This document shows, in pieces, positions 27,173 through 38,217 of a DNA stretch of 64,000 bases. Made by a program: the position numbers and the translations under genes. This stretch comes from an uncultured Barnesiella sp. (lineage in GTDB: Bacteria; Bacteroidota; Bacteroidia; Bacteroidales; Barnesiellaceae). Below the pieces are notes generated by a model. The model was not told the origin of the DNA. It did not search any database and saw only the letters and a program-made list of their open reading frames with translations. Position 1 is the first letter of the stretch, and every line of letters starts with the position of its first letter. The DNA is taken from positions 1 through 64,000 of the forward strand of contig CALUJQ010000014.1 of assembly GCA_944320995.1 (NCBI GenBank). The letters are read 5' to 3'.

Positions 27173-29147
<1,975 letters not shown>

Positions 29148-29168
29148 TTTAGTAATCAACATTGAAGA

Positions 29169-31067
29169 ATGGATAAAAACACGATTTTAGGTCTTGTATT
29201 CATGGTAGTGGTCGTGCTGCTCTTCTCGTGGTGGATGCAGCCGACCCCCGAACAATTGGAGGCGCAACGCCGGTATAACGACTCGATTGCCGCTGTGGAA
29301 GCGGAGCGTATGGCCGAAGCGGCTTTACCCGAGCTTTCGTCACTCCCCGATACCGTATCGGAAGAACTCTCAGACTCATTGAAGATGGTGGGGCTGATTG
29401 CCCAATATGGCGATTTCGCTCCTTGTGTCGAAGGTGAAGAAGAGTTTACAACCCTTTCTAACAACAAAGTCACTTTGAAATTCTCGAACAAGGGCGGCCG
29501 TCTGTACGAAGCTGTTTTGAACGATTATATGGCTTACGATTCGACTCAGGTAACCTTGTTCACCGGCGATGAAAACGATTATGGATTTATCATTCGTACC
29601 AACGCCCGGGTAATCGATACCCGCGACTTATATTTTGAGCCGGTGGTGAACGACAGCACGGTCGATATGACCCTGAAACTCGCCAACGGAAGCCTTTTGG
29701 GAGTACGTTATACTCTGCCCGAAGACAGCTATATGCTCAAAATGGATATTTGGCAAAAAGAGATGGACCGGGTTATTCCGTCGAGTGTAGTCTATTGGGA
29801 TTTCATTTGGGATCAAAAGATGCGCCGGCAGGAGCAAGGTCGCATGTTTGAAGAGCGAAACAGTGCTTTGTACTATAAATTTGTCGGCGACGACGTGGAA
29901 CATTTGAGCGAATCGGGAAGCGACGACGAAAAAGCGACGACGAGCCTCAAATGGATTGGCTTCAAAAACCAGTTCTTCTCCACCGCCTTTATCGCCGACA
30001 GCAAGTTCAACGACGGGGCCTTTACTTCAAAAGCCATCGAGGAGGAGAAATATTTGAAACTCTTCCATGCCGAGAGTACTATCGACTACGACTCGAAAGA
30101 GCCGCAGATTGCCGGGTTTAATATTTTCCTCGGTCCCAACTCTTATCCGCTGTTGTCGTCGTATGACGATGACCTCTCGGGCGACCAAACTCTCGATCTC
30201 GACAAGCTCGTGCCGCTGGGATACAAGTTCTTCCGCTGGATCAATACCCTTATCGTCATACCGGTATTTACTTTCCTCGGCAAGTTCTTCTCCAACTATG
30301 GTATCATCATTTTGCTCTTGACGATATTCATCAAACTGGTTTTGTTCCCCTTCACTTATAAATCGTACAAATCGCAGGCTCGCATGCGGGTGTTGGCTCC
30401 GCAAATCAAGGAGATCAACGACAAATATCCGGGGCAGGAGAACGCCATGGAGCGTCAACGGCTCACGATGGATTTGTATAGCAAGGCGGGTGTCAACCCT
30501 ATGGGCGGATGTTTGCCGTTGCTGTTGCAGATGCCTATCCTCATTGCCATGTTCACCTTCTTCCCCTCGTCGATCGAGTTGCGGGGCGAATCGTTCCTGT
30601 GGGCCAAAGACCTTTCGACCTACGATGCCATTGTAAGTTGGGATACCTACATACCGCTGGTTACTCCTTATTTCGGTAACCACATCAGCCTTTTCTGTCT
30701 GTTGATGACCATTACCAACTTGATATATACCAAAATCAACATGCAGAATACGGCCGGCCAGCAGCAAATGCCCGGTATGAAGTTCATGATGTATTTCATG
30801 CCAATCATGTTCCTCGTATTCTTTAACAACTATTCGGCCGGGTTGAGTTATTATTATTTCCTTTCGTTGTTGATTACCATTATCCAAACCTACGCTTTCC
30901 GCAAGTGTATCAACGAAGAGAAGGTATTGGCCGAATTGAAAGAGAATCAAAAGAAACCTCGCAAGAAGAGCGGTTTCATGGCTCGTCTCGAAGAGGCTCA
31001 ACGCCAGCAACAAGCTGCTTTGCGCGAGCAACAAAAACAACGTGCGAAACAACAGCGTCGCCGATAA
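29169..31067 (+). CDS. yidC: Membrane protein insertase YidC
   Basis: 632 residues. An N-terminal membrane helix (TILGLVFMVVVVLLFSWWM) is followed by a periplasmic P1 domain (about residues 85-350) and the five-helix 60 kDa inner-membrane protein domain (FFSNYGIIILLLTIFIKLVL, GGCLPLLLQMPILIAMFTFF, NNYSAGLSYYYFLSLLITII). The C-terminus is a basic, Gln/Arg-rich tail (REQQKQRAKQQRRR) that may contact ribosomes. YidC inserts and folds inner-membrane proteins alone or with Sec. It follows pyrG by 21 bp and a strong terminator follows it. Confidence 0.97.
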   Translation: MDKNTILGLVFMVVVVLLFSWWMQPTPEQLEAQRRYNDSIAAVEAERMAEAALPELSSLPDTVSEELSDSLKMVGLIAQYGDFAPCVEGEEEFTTLSNNKVTLKFSNKGGRLYEAVLNDYMAYDSTQVTLFTGDENDYGFIIRTNARVIDTRDLYFEPVVNDSTVDMTLKLANGSLLGVRYTLPEDSYMLKMDIWQKEMDRVIPSSVVYWDFIWDQKMRRQEQGRMFEERNSALYYKFVGDDVEHLSESGSDDEKATTSLKWIGFKNQFFSTAFIADSKFNDGAFTSKAIEEEKYLKLFHAESTIDYDSKEPQIAGFNIFLGPNSYPLLSSYDDDLSGDQTLDLDKLVPLGYKFFRWINTLIVIPVFTFLGKFFSNYGIIILLLTIFIKLVLFPFTYKSYKSQARMRVLAPQIKEINDKYPGQENAMERQRLTMDLYSKAGVNPMGGCLPLLLQMPILIAMFTFFPSSIELRGESFLWAKDLSTYDAIVSWDTYIPLVTPYFGNHISLFCLLMTITNLIYTKINMQNTAGQQQMPGMKFMMYFMPIMFLVFFNNYSAGLSYYYFLSLLITIIQTYAFRKCINEEKVLAELKENQKKPRKKSGFMARLEEAQRQQQAALREQQKQRAKQQRRR

Positions 31068-31086
31068 AAGATATAAAAAAGATTAA

Positions 31087-31122
31087 AGGGTTGCTCTTCG
31101 TGTAGGGGAGCAACCCTGTTTT
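31087..31122 (+). terminator. Terminator of the pyrG-yidC unit
   Basis: AGGGTTGCTC pairs with GAGCAACCCT (10 bp) around an 11-nt loop, followed by GTTTTT. Confidence 0.88.
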
Positions 31123-31149
31123 TCCCTTTATATCTGTAAAAGAATAGTT

Positions 31150-31701
31150 ATGCGATTAAGAACTCTTATCTATGGTGTTGTTTCGGTTTTGTGCCTGTCG
31201 CCGCTTGCCGCTCAACAAGTCGTCCCGACTCATTCGGTGTCGGTCGATATGATCGGTTTGATGTATGGTTATGAGTTGCCGTTGGGCGATAAGTTTTCGC
31301 TCATTGCCCGGGCCGGGACACAAGCCGGGATAGGATACAGCTCGTCGTATAGCATCTGGGGCGGGAGTGAGAGCCGTTGGAGTGTTGGACTGTATCCGGT
31401 GCTTTCGGTAGAGCCGCGGTACTATTACAATCTGTCGAAACGCTATGCGGCCGGGAAGAATACTTTCAGGAACAGCGGGGGATTTCTATCCATCGATATG
31501 CAGTATTTTTTTCCGCCCTATTACCGGCGTCATATCGAGGGCGAAGGTGGTTTGTTGATTACTCCTTTTTGGGGATTCCGACGGGTGTGGTACGAACATT
31601 TTCTGTTTGAATTGGGTGGAGGCTTGAATCTATCTACTCCCGATTTCAAGAGCGTGTCGGTAAGTCCGGCTTTTGATATTCGTATGGGGTATCTCTTTTA
31701 G
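31150..31701 (+). CDS. Small outer-membrane-like exported protein
   Basis: 183 residues with a signal peptide (LIYGVVSVLCLSPLAAQQ). The mature part shows amphipathic, aromatic-rich strands (VSVDMIGLMYGYELPLGDKFS, GLYPVLSVEPRYYYNLSKRY, SPAFDIRMGYLF) typical of a small outer-membrane barrel ending in Phe. I do not recognise a named family. It lies between two terminators and so is probably transcribed alone; no clear TAnnTTTG promoter was found in the short upstream gap. Confidence 0.75.
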   Translation: MRLRTLIYGVVSVLCLSPLAAQQVVPTHSVSVDMIGLMYGYELPLGDKFSLIARAGTQAGIGYSSSYSIWGGSESRWSVGLYPVLSVEPRYYYNLSKRYAAGKNTFRNSGGFLSIDMQYFFPPYYRRHIEGEGGLLITPFWGFRRVWYEHFLFELGGGLNLSTPDFKSVSVSPAFDIRMGYLF

Positions 31702-31737
31702 ATAAATCCGGTTCGGGTGGATATATGGATATAAGAG

Positions 31738-31775
31738 AGGAGAGGTGTCACCCGGTTGGGAGACACCTCTCTTCG
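31738..31775. terminator. Shared terminator between convergent genes
   Basis: GAGAGGTGTC (31740-31749) pairs with GACACCTCTC (31762-31771) around a 12-nt loop, followed on the plus strand by TTCGTTT. It lies between the small outer-membrane protein gene and the end of ilvC and may serve both directions. Confidence 0.7.
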
Positions 31776-31797
31776 TTTGAATGACTATGGCGTGCGA

Positions 31798-32844
31798 TTA
31801 ATTATTTTCGGGACGTAATTTGCGGACCGTTACACCGGCTTGCCACATTTCGCTTTCGCGCATCTCTTTCAATTCTTGGTTCAAGCCCTCGCGATAACCC
31901 TCTTTGCTGTTGGTGTCGATCGAGCGTTGAGCCTCGTTGCCTTTGGCTACTTCGTCATACAGTTCCTCGAATACCGGTTTGGTGGCATCGCGGAATTTTT
32001 TCCACCAGTCGAGAGCACCTCGTTGAGCAGTGGTCGAGCAGTTGGCATACATCCAGTCCATACCATTCTCGGCTACGAGCGGCATGAGCGACTGTGTGAG
32101 CTCTTCGATTGTCTCGTTGAAGGCTTCCGAAGGGCTGTGGCCGTGTGCGCGCAAAGTGTCGTATTGAGCGGCAAATATACCTTGAATGGCTCCCATGAGG
32201 GTACCGCGTTCGCCGGTAAGGTCGGAGTAAACCTCGCGTTTGAAGGTTGTTTCGAAGAGGTAGCCCGAACCTACACCGATACCCAATGCCAAAACTTTTT
32301 CAGTAGCGTGCCCGGTCGCATCTTGGAAGACTGCATAGCTCGAATTGAGCCCGCGTCCTTGCAGGAACATGCGGCGCAAACTGGTTCCCGATCCTTTGGG
32401 AGCTACCAGTACGACATCGACATCGGCGGGCGGAACGATTCCCGTGCGTTCTTTGTAAGTGATGGCAAATCCGTGAGAGAAATAGAGTGTCTTGCCGGCG
32501 GTGAGGTGTTTTTTCACTTTGGGCCATACCTCTATTTGTGCCGCATCGGAGAGGAGGTATTCGATAATCGTACCCCGTTGGCAAGCCTCTTCGATTTCGA
32601 AAAGCGTTTCGCCGGGTACCCAGCCGTCGGCCACGGCTTTGTCCCATGTTTTCGAGCCTTTGCGTTGCCCTACGATTACGTTGAATCCGTTGTCCCGCAG
32701 GTTCATGCTTTGTCCGGGGCCTTGTACGCCGTATCCGATCACAGCGATCGTTTCGTTTTTGAGGATTTCTCTCGCTTTTTCCAATGGAAATTCTTCTCGG
32801 GTGACTACATTTTCGTCAACACCGCCAAAATTCATGATAGCCAT
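31798..32844 (-). CDS. ilvC: Ketol-acid reductoisomerase
   Basis: 348 residues. The Rossmann motif VIGYGVQGPGQSMNLRDNG near residue 35 binds NADPH; the C-terminal helical domain carries the metal ligands (VYSDLTGERGTLMGAIQG and GFNETIEELTQ-like segments). It converts 2-acetolactate or 2-aceto-2-hydroxybutyrate to dihydroxy-acids in valine and isoleucine synthesis. It is the last gene of the ilvD-ilvB-ilvN-thioesterase-ilvC operon, 33 bp after the thioesterase gene, and depends on the leader attenuator about 5 kb upstream for control. Confidence 0.97.
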   Translation of the reverse strand: MAIMNFGGVDENVVTREEFPLEKAREILKNETIAVIGYGVQGPGQSMNLRDNGFNVIVGQRKGSKTWDKAVADGWVPGETLFEIEEACQRGTIIEYLLSDAAQIEVWPKVKKHLTAGKTLYFSHGFAITYKERTGIVPPADVDVVLVAPKGSGTSLRRMFLQGRGLNSSYAVFQDATGHATEKVLALGIGVGSGYLFETTFKREVYSDLTGERGTLMGAIQGIFAAQYDTLRAHGHSPSEAFNETIEELTQSLMPLVAENGMDWMYANCSTTAQRGALDWWKKFRDATKPVFEELYDEVAKGNEAQRSIDTNSKEGYREGLNQELKEMRESEMWQAGVTVRKLRPENN

Positions 32845-32877
32845 TTTGTTTGTTGTTTAGTGTTTATAAAATTAGTT

Positions 32878-33642
32878 TTATCTGTTTTCAAAAATAATTC
32901 TTCCTTTGCAATAAATTTTCTCGTCGTCGCGTATTTCCAAGGCGAAATTGTCGCTCGATTCTTCCTCTTTGTGCAGTTGCAGCGTAACGTCGTAGCGGGC
33001 TTCGTTGGCATACCCGATTTCGAATCGGTGTATGCGTTGCCGGTCGTATCGTTCAAACGGGAAGAGGTCGAGCGCATGTTCGATGTATTTCACGCTGTTG
33101 ACGTGACGGTTCAAGTCGATGTCGTTGTAGGCGACCCTGTAAATGATCGGCGTTTCGTCGTGGACATCGCGTACCCTCGATTGTTTTTCGATGGGGCAGG
33201 GTTTGTCCGATATGTTGCGGGCGATATATTCAAACTGGCTTATATCGACCGACGAACGGGTATTCAAGTCGATTACCGACCATATCGTGCGGGCATATCC
33301 GCAGGGAGAGCCGTCTTCGCCCGATATGGCGAAATTCCGGGAGGAGAAATGCTTGTTATATCCCTCTATCCATGTCTCCAAGGTGTAGCGTTCGTTAATG
33401 CGTGGGTATCGGGTCATTTCGATAGCCAGCCGGGAGAGTACCCACACTTGCCCGCTTTTGATGAGCGTGCTGTAACCTACGCCCCACGATTCGGCGTGGA
33501 GAGTCGCTACTTCGAGGATTCGCTTGGCGAGCAGCGGCAGCGGCAGTTCCTGCTGACCGTTCCCCTCGGCGGGCTCTACTGTGTAGCTTTTGGCGTAGAT
33601 TGCTTCGGCCGGTTGTTCCGGGTACTCTTCGGTTTCTTTCAT
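32878..33642 (-). CDS. Acyl-ACP thioesterase
   Basis: 254 residues with a double hot-dog fold. The first half contains AESWGVGYSTLIKSGQVWVL and LETWIEGYNKHFSSRNF; the second contains the catalytic region YNDIDLNRHVNSVKYIEH, with the D-x-N-x-H-VN arrangement of FatA/FatB-type thioesterases. The family hydrolyses acyl-ACP to free fatty acid. Its start overlaps ilvN by 4 bp (ATGA), tying its translation to branched-chain amino acid synthesis. A link to branched-chain (iso/anteiso) fatty acids is a natural but unproven inference. Confidence 0.92.
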   Translation of the reverse strand: MKETEEYPEQPAEAIYAKSYTVEPAEGNGQQELPLPLLAKRILEVATLHAESWGVGYSTLIKSGQVWVLSRLAIEMTRYPRINERYTLETWIEGYNKHFSSRNFAISGEDGSPCGYARTIWSVIDLNTRSSVDISQFEYIARNISDKPCPIEKQSRVRDVHDETPIIYRVAYNDIDLNRHVNSVKYIEHALDLFPFERYDRQRIHRFEIGYANEARYDVTLQLHKEEESSDNFALEIRDDEKIYCKGRIIFENR

Positions 33643-34184
33643 AACTGGTTTTGACGGTATTGTTGTTCTTCCAGAAAGATGCTCACGTGTTCTACGGTCG
33701 ATTTGGTGATGGCGACACGTCCCGAGCGTACGAATTGCATCACGTCGTATCGGCTCAACTCTTCGAAAAGAGCTTGTGTTTCGTCGGTGTGCCCCGATTT
33801 CTCGATGACCGTATAGGTGCGGTTTACCTCCAATATGCGGGCATTGTATTTCCGTACCAGATCTTCGATGTGCCGGTCGTCCAACAGTTTGTCGGTAGGT
33901 ACTTTGTAGAGGGCGACTTCTTGGAATACGATTTCGTCGTCGGTGTAGAAGAATGCCCGCAGTACATCGATGCGTTTCTCGATCTGTTTGACCAGTTTTT
34001 CCATCGTCTCGCGGTCGCTGTATGTCGTGATGGTAAACTTATGCACCCCTTCGATGGCCGATGCCGACACCGACAGGCTCTCGATGTTGAGTTGCCGGCG
34101 GGTGAAGATGATCGAGATTTGGTTGAGCAATCCAACTTGATTCTCGGAGTAAACGGTTACGGTATATAATGTTTTGTCTGTCAT
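33639..34184 (-). CDS. ilvN: Acetolactate synthase small (regulatory) subunit
   Basis: 181 residues. The N-terminal ACT domain is clear (LYTVTVYSENQVGLLNQISI, RRQLNIESLSVSASAIEGVH), followed by the C-terminal domain of the small subunit (VALYKVPTDK to AITKSTVEHVSIFLEE). It binds valine or other effectors and activates the large subunit. The gene lies 6 bp after ilvB and overlaps the thioesterase gene by 4 bp. The symbol ilvN is used by position; ilvH would be equivalent. Confidence 0.95.
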   Translation of the reverse strand: MTDKTLYTVTVYSENQVGLLNQISIIFTRRQLNIESLSVSASAIEGVHKFTITTYSDRETMEKLVKQIEKRIDVLRAFFYTDDEIVFQEVALYKVPTDKLLDDRHIEDLVRKYNARILEVNRTYTVIEKSGHTDETQALFEELSRYDVMQFVRSGRVAITKSTVEHVSIFLEEQQYRQNQL

Positions 34185-34190
34185 ATCGGT

Positions 34191-35900
34191 TTAATATTTT
34201 TCGGTGGCGTTGAGCATGATATTTGTGACACAGGCTCCGGCAGGAGTCATGGGGAATACCATGCAGTCGGGGTCTATTTGTACGTCGAGCAGGTAAGCTC
34301 CTTGGTGGTCGAGCATGCGCTGTATGGCGTCGTCGAGTTCTTCCCGGGTGGCAACCCGTTCTCCGGCAATGCCGTAGGCGGCGGCGATGCCGGTAAAATC
34401 GGGATTCAACATGGGAGTCTCGGAGTAGCGATGGTTGAAAAACAGGGCTTGCCATTGTTTCACCATGCCCAAGAAGTTGTTATTGAGAATGATAATTTTT
34501 ACATCGACTCCATATTGCATGATCGTCCCCAACTCTTGTATGGTCATTTGCATACCTCCGTCGCCGGTGAAGAAACATACGGTGCGGTCGGGAGAGCCGA
34601 TTTTTGCCCCGATGGCGGCAGGAAGGCCGAATCCCATTGTTCCCAGACCTCCCGAGGTGACGATGCTGCGAGGGCGTTTGAAGCGAAAATACCGGGCCGA
34701 TAGCATTTGATTTTGTCCTACGTCGGTGACCAAAATACTGTCGTTGCCGGTAGCTTCCGAAACTTTGCGGGCTACCTCGCCCATGTTCATCAACGCTTTT
34801 TGTGGGTGCAGTTCCGGTTCGATTACCTTTTCGTTCTCCACTTTTTCACACACGGCAAAGGAGTCGATCCACTCTTTGTGGCTGGCCGGAGCGACTTCCC
34901 GGTTCAATGCTTGCAGTACGGTGCGGGCATCGCCCAGTACCGAGACATCGCATTTTACGTTCTTGTTGAATTCCGACGGGTCTATGTCGATATGGATTAT
35001 TTTTGCTTGGCGGGCATACTGGTTGAGGTCGCCGGTTACCCGGTCGTCGAAGCGCATGCCGATGGCGATGAGCAAGTCGCTCTCGTTGGTTTTGATATTG
35101 GTGGCGATACTTCCATGCATTCCCAGCATGCCTTTATACAGCGGGTGGTCCGAGGGTATGGCCGATAATCCCAGCAGGGTGCAGCCTACCGGAATGTCGG
35201 CCGTTTCGGCCAGTTGGGCCAACTCTTTTTCGGCGTTGGAGATAACGACGCCTTGTCCGGCAAGGATAAGCGGTTTACGGGCGGCATTGATGAGGGCAGC
35301 TGCGGCTTCTATTTCCGAGGTTTTGATTTCGGGGTAGGGGTTGTAGCTGCGTATGAATTGGCACGGCGTGTATTCGAAGTCGGTCAATCCCGTTTGCGCA
35401 TCTTTGGCGATGTCGAGGACCACAGGCCCGGGGCGTCCGTTCCCGGCGATATAGAAAGCGCGGGCCACGGCCCATGCGATTTCGTCGCTGTGGCGTATTT
35501 GGTAGCTCCATTTTGTCACCGGTTGTGTGATGCCTACTACGTCGGTTTCTTGAAAAGCGTCGGACCCCAGCAACGGAGAGGCTACCTGTCCCGTGATGAC
35601 GATGAGCGGCGTGCTGTCCATCATGGCGTCGGAGAGGCCGGTGATGATATTGGTTGCCGCCGGTCCCGAAGTGACCATGACGACTCCGGTTTTCCCCGAT
35701 ACCCGGGCGTACCCTTGGGCGGCATGGGTAGCACCCTGTTCGTGACGTACGAGGATATGTTTCAATTGGTCTCGATGGCCGTAAAGTACATCGAATACCG
35801 GCATGATGGCTCCGCCGGGGTATCCGAAAATGTATTCTGTATGCTCTGCGATGAGCGCTCTGACGAGCGCTTCGGCTCCTTTTATCTTTTCTGTTGCCAT
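34191..35900 (-). CDS. ilvB: Acetolactate synthase large subunit
   Basis: 569 residues, a thiamin-diphosphate enzyme. N-terminal FGYPGGAIMPVFD and the catalytic Glu in RHEQGATHAAQGYAR, a central FAD-binding domain, and the C-terminal ThDP-magnesium motif GDGGMQMTIQEL ending in NNNFLGMVKQWQ are all present. It condenses pyruvate with pyruvate or 2-oxobutyrate in the first common step of valine, leucine and isoleucine synthesis. It follows ilvD after 16 bp in the same operon. Confidence 0.97.
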   Translation of the reverse strand: MATEKIKGAEALVRALIAEHTEYIFGYPGGAIMPVFDVLYGHRDQLKHILVRHEQGATHAAQGYARVSGKTGVVMVTSGPAATNIITGLSDAMMDSTPLIVITGQVASPLLGSDAFQETDVVGITQPVTKWSYQIRHSDEIAWAVARAFYIAGNGRPGPVVLDIAKDAQTGLTDFEYTPCQFIRSYNPYPEIKTSEIEAAAALINAARKPLILAGQGVVISNAEKELAQLAETADIPVGCTLLGLSAIPSDHPLYKGMLGMHGSIATNIKTNESDLLIAIGMRFDDRVTGDLNQYARQAKIIHIDIDPSEFNKNVKCDVSVLGDARTVLQALNREVAPASHKEWIDSFAVCEKVENEKVIEPELHPQKALMNMGEVARKVSEATGNDSILVTDVGQNQMLSARYFRFKRPRSIVTSGGLGTMGFGLPAAIGAKIGSPDRTVCFFTGDGGMQMTIQELGTIMQYGVDVKIIILNNNFLGMVKQWQALFFNHRYSETPMLNPDFTGIAAAYGIAGERVATREELDDAIQRMLDHQGAYLLDVQIDPDCMVFPMTPAGACVTNIMLNATEKY

Positions 35901-35916
35901 AGTCGTTTCGTAGTAT

Positions 35917-37743
35917 TTAGATGATACGGACTGCGCCTTTGTCGGCCGAACTTACCATTGCCGCATAGGCTTGCAATGCTTTCGATATGTTTCGTTTTCT
36001 CTGTTTGGGGGTGAATGCCTGTTTGCCGCGGCTCATCTCTTCGGCTCGGCGGCGGTCCATCTCCGCCTCTTCGATGAGCAGGTTGATGCTGCGGTTGGGA
36101 ATATCGATTTCGATCATATCGCCATCGCGCACCAGTCCGATGTTGCCGCCGGCTGCGGCTTCGGGGGAGATATGTCCGATCGAGAGGCCCGATGTCCCTC
36201 CCGAGAAACGTCCGTCGGTGATGAGGGCGCAGGCCTTGCCCAAGTGTCTCGATTTGATGTAGGAGGTGGGGTAGAGCATTTCTTGCATGCCGGGACCTCC
36301 TTTGGGACCTTCGTAGGTGATGACGACTACGTCGCCGCTCTCCACTTTCCCTCCCAATATTCCTTCGCAAGCCTCTTCCTGCGATTCGAATACCTTGGCC
36401 CGGCCTTTGAACCGGAATATTTTCTCGTCTACACCGGCTGTTTTGACAATACATCCGTCTTGTGCGATGTTACCGAAAAGCACGGCCAACCCGCCGTCCT
36501 TTACATAAGCGTGTTCGAAATCCCGGATACAACCCTCGCTGCGGTCGGTATCGAGGCTGTTGTAATAGTTCTCTTGCGAACCCATTATGAGGTTGAACCG
36601 GTTGCCCGGTGCGCTTTTCCATAATTTTTCGGCCGCTTCGGGGCAGGCTCCGTCTTGCAGGGCATATTGCTCGATAGCTTCGGACAGGCTTTTTCTATCC
36701 ACACGCGAAACCGATGTGTCGATCAATCCCTCTTTCTCCAATATTGCCAGAATAGAAAGGATGCCGCCGGCCCGGTTTACGTCTTGTATATGGTAGTGCG
36801 AGTTGGGCGCAACTTTACAAAGGACGGGCGATTTACGTGAAAGCGTGTCGATGTCTTTTATCGTGAAATCCACACCGGCCTCTTGTGCTATGGCGAGCAG
36901 GTGCAGTACCGTGTTGGTCGATCCCCCCATGGCGATGTCGAGTGACATGGCGTTGAGGAAAGCGGCCCGGGTGGCAATGCTGCGGGGTAATACACTCTCG
37001 TCGCCGTCGCTGTAGTAGGCATAACAGTTTTCGACGATTTGGCGGGCAGCGTCGATAAAGAGTTGTTCCCGATTGCGGTGGGTGGCAACGATTGTCCCGT
37101 TCCCGGGAAGGGCCAGCCCAATGGCTTCGTTGAGGCAGTTCATCGAGTTGGCGGTAAACATTCCCGAGCAAGAACCGCAAGTGGGGCATGCCGCGAGTTC
37201 TACCTGCCGCACCTGTTCATCGTCGATACTCTCGTCGGCCGATTCGACCATGGCGTCGATCAGGTCGAGTCCCCGTCCATTCAGATTGCCGGCCTCCATA
37301 GGACCGCCCGATACGAAGATTGTGGGAATATTCAGCCGCATGGCCGCCATGAGCATTCCCGGCGTGATCTTGTCGCAGTTGCTGATGCATACCATGGCAT
37401 CGGCTTTGTGGGCGTTGACCATATATTCCACACTGTCGGCGATAAGGTCTCGCGAAGGTAGCGAGTAGAGCATGCCGTCGTGCCCCATCGCTATGCCGTC
37501 GTCGATGGCGATAGTGTTGAATTCGGCAGCAAAGCAGCCCAGTTTCTCAATCTCTTTTTTGACGGTTTGTCCTATCTCGTGCAGGTGAACATGTCCCGGT
37601 ACGAATTGGGTGAATGAATTGACCACGGCGATGATGGGTTTTCCCATCTCCTCCGGTTTCATACCGTTGGCTCGCCATAAGGCTCTGGCTCCGGCCATTC
37701 TTCTTCCGGCAGTACTGGTCTCGCTTCGTAATTGATGTTTCAT
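35917..37743 (-). CDS. ilvD: Dihydroxy-acid dehydratase
   Basis: 608 residues, of normal length. Cluster-binding cysteines are visible in [15 protein letters not shown] and [17 protein letters not shown]. The C-terminal half has [19 protein letters not shown], the substrate-binding segment typical of the IlvD/Edd family. It dehydrates dihydroxy-acids to the oxo-acid precursors of valine and isoleucine. It is the first structural gene after the leader; its ATG lies 29 bp beyond the attenuator hairpin. Confidence 0.97.
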   Translation of the reverse strand: MKHQLRSETSTAGRRMAGARALWRANGMKPEEMGKPIIAVVNSFTQFVPGHVHLHEIGQTVKKEIEKLGCFAAEFNTIAIDDGIAMGHDGMLYSLPSRDLIADSVEYMVNAHKADAMVCISNCDKITPGMLMAAMRLNIPTIFVSGGPMEAGNLNGRGLDLIDAMVESADESIDDEQVRQVELAACPTCGSCSGMFTANSMNCLNEAIGLALPGNGTIVATHRNREQLFIDAARQIVENCYAYYSDGDESVLPRSIATRAAFLNAMSLDIAMGGSTNTVLHLLAIAQEAGVDFTIKDIDTLSRKSPVLCKVAPNSHYHIQDVNRAGGILSILAILEKEGLIDTSVSRVDRKSLSEAIEQYALQDGACPEAAEKLWKSAPGNRFNLIMGSQENYYNSLDTDRSEGCIRDFEHAYVKDGGLAVLFGNIAQDGCIVKTAGVDEKIFRFKGRAKVFESQEEACEGILGGKVESGDVVVITYEGPKGGPGMQEMLYPTSYIKSRHLGKACALITDGRFSGGTSGLSIGHISPEAAAGGNIGLVRDGDMIEIDIPNRSINLLIEEAEMDRRRAEEMSRGKQAFTPKQRKRNISKALQAYAAMVSSADKGAVRII

Positions 37744-37772
37744 AATTCGTTTTATCCTGTCTCATTCAAAAG

Positions 37773-37804
37773 AAAAACCTTTCCGTTGTGTGGAAAGGTT
37801 TTTT
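37773..37804 (-). terminator. Attenuator hairpin in the ilv leader
   Basis: On the minus strand AAAAACCTTTCC pairs with GGAAAGGTTTTT (core 7 bp G/C-containing plus A-T extension) around loop ACACAAC, with the T-tract completing an intrinsic terminator. It sits between the leader peptide gene and ilvD, so it would stop transcription before the operon unless the antiterminator forms. Confidence 0.88.
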
Positions 37805-37916
37805 ACAATTACTCTAATTCAATATCCTATGAGAAGTAACTACATACGCCTTTCCACCTTATCGACTCACGACAAGAATCATGCTAATGACCGATAGAGA
37901 AATCACATGTAGTAAC
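37790..37916 (-). promoter_or_regulatory. ilv attenuator: competing antiterminator and leader pairings
   Basis: Just after the leader-peptide stop codon the transcript carries GTGGAAAGG (37849-37857), which pairs perfectly over 9 bases with CCTTTCCAC (37790-37798), the 5' arm of the terminator. The two structures are therefore exclusive. A further helix, GTTACTACATGTG (37904-37916, inside the leader codons) with CGTATGTAGTTAC (37836-37848), pairs at 12 of 13 positions including two wobble pairs. It would trap GTGGAAAGG in its loop. Ribosome stalling on the early Leu/Val/Ile codons would break this helix and favour the antiterminator. Confidence 0.8.
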
Positions 37917-37927
37917 ATAGTTGCCAT
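37859..37927 (-). CDS. ilv operon leader peptide
   Basis: A 22-codon frame from ATG (37925-37927) to TAA (37859-37861). Eleven of 22 residues are branched-chain: Leu at 5, 6, 11, 18; Val at 8, 13, 19, 20; Ile at 9, 14, 17. It lies 17-20 nt after the predicted transcription start and directly before the antiterminator arm, the classic layout of an amino-acid-responsive leader peptide. Its role would be to report charged tRNA levels for Leu, Val and Ile through ribosome position, not to act as a protein. No orthologue comparison was possible. Confidence 0.85.
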   Translation of the reverse strand: MATMLLHVISLSVISMILVVSR

Positions 37928-37948
37928 ATCATTGTGTTTATGATGTTG

Positions 37949-37980
37949 CAAATGTATGACTATTTTGTGATATAAACAAA
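37949..37980 (-). promoter_or_regulatory. Promoter of the ilv operon
   Basis: On the minus strand TTTG (37977-37980), 20-bp spacer, TACATTTG (37949-37956): an exact Bacteroidota consensus. Transcription is predicted to start near 37943-37945, just before the leader peptide. The rest of the interval up to about 38148 is AT-rich with no other element recognised. Confidence 0.85.
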
Positions 37981-38148
37981 TGATTTGAAAGAAAATTTGT
38001 GACTTGCATTTAAATTTGTTTTTGTTTTAGGGTGTTTTTTGAAATAAATGAAAGATAAATCCCGTTATAACTGCATGATTGTAATTCGATTAAACAATTC
38101 GATGCCGCTTCTCGGTGGGAGGGGGCTGGAATTGAGAAAAATAAAATG

Positions 38149-38156
38149 TATATTTG
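38149..38156 (+). promoter_or_regulatory. -7 box for the tamL gene
   Basis: TATATTTG matches TAnnTTTG exactly. No -33 at the right spacing is seen. It overlaps an in-frame ATG at 38146, which therefore cannot be the translation start if this promoter is used. Confidence 0.55.
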
Positions 38157-38217
38157 CAAGGCAATAGCAGTAGAAAATCTAATTTGTTCAGTAGCGTTGA
38201 GTGTTCGTCGAGTCATA

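Noticed and set aside
30027..31052. 341-codon minus-strand open frame antisense to yidC
   Set aside because: Composition reflects the complement of yidC; no signal, domain or promoter.
31840..33654. 604-codon plus-strand open frame antisense to ilvC and the thioesterase
   Set aside because: Both minus-strand genes have clear family motifs and coupled starts; the antisense frame has no recognisable domain and is a codon-bias shadow.
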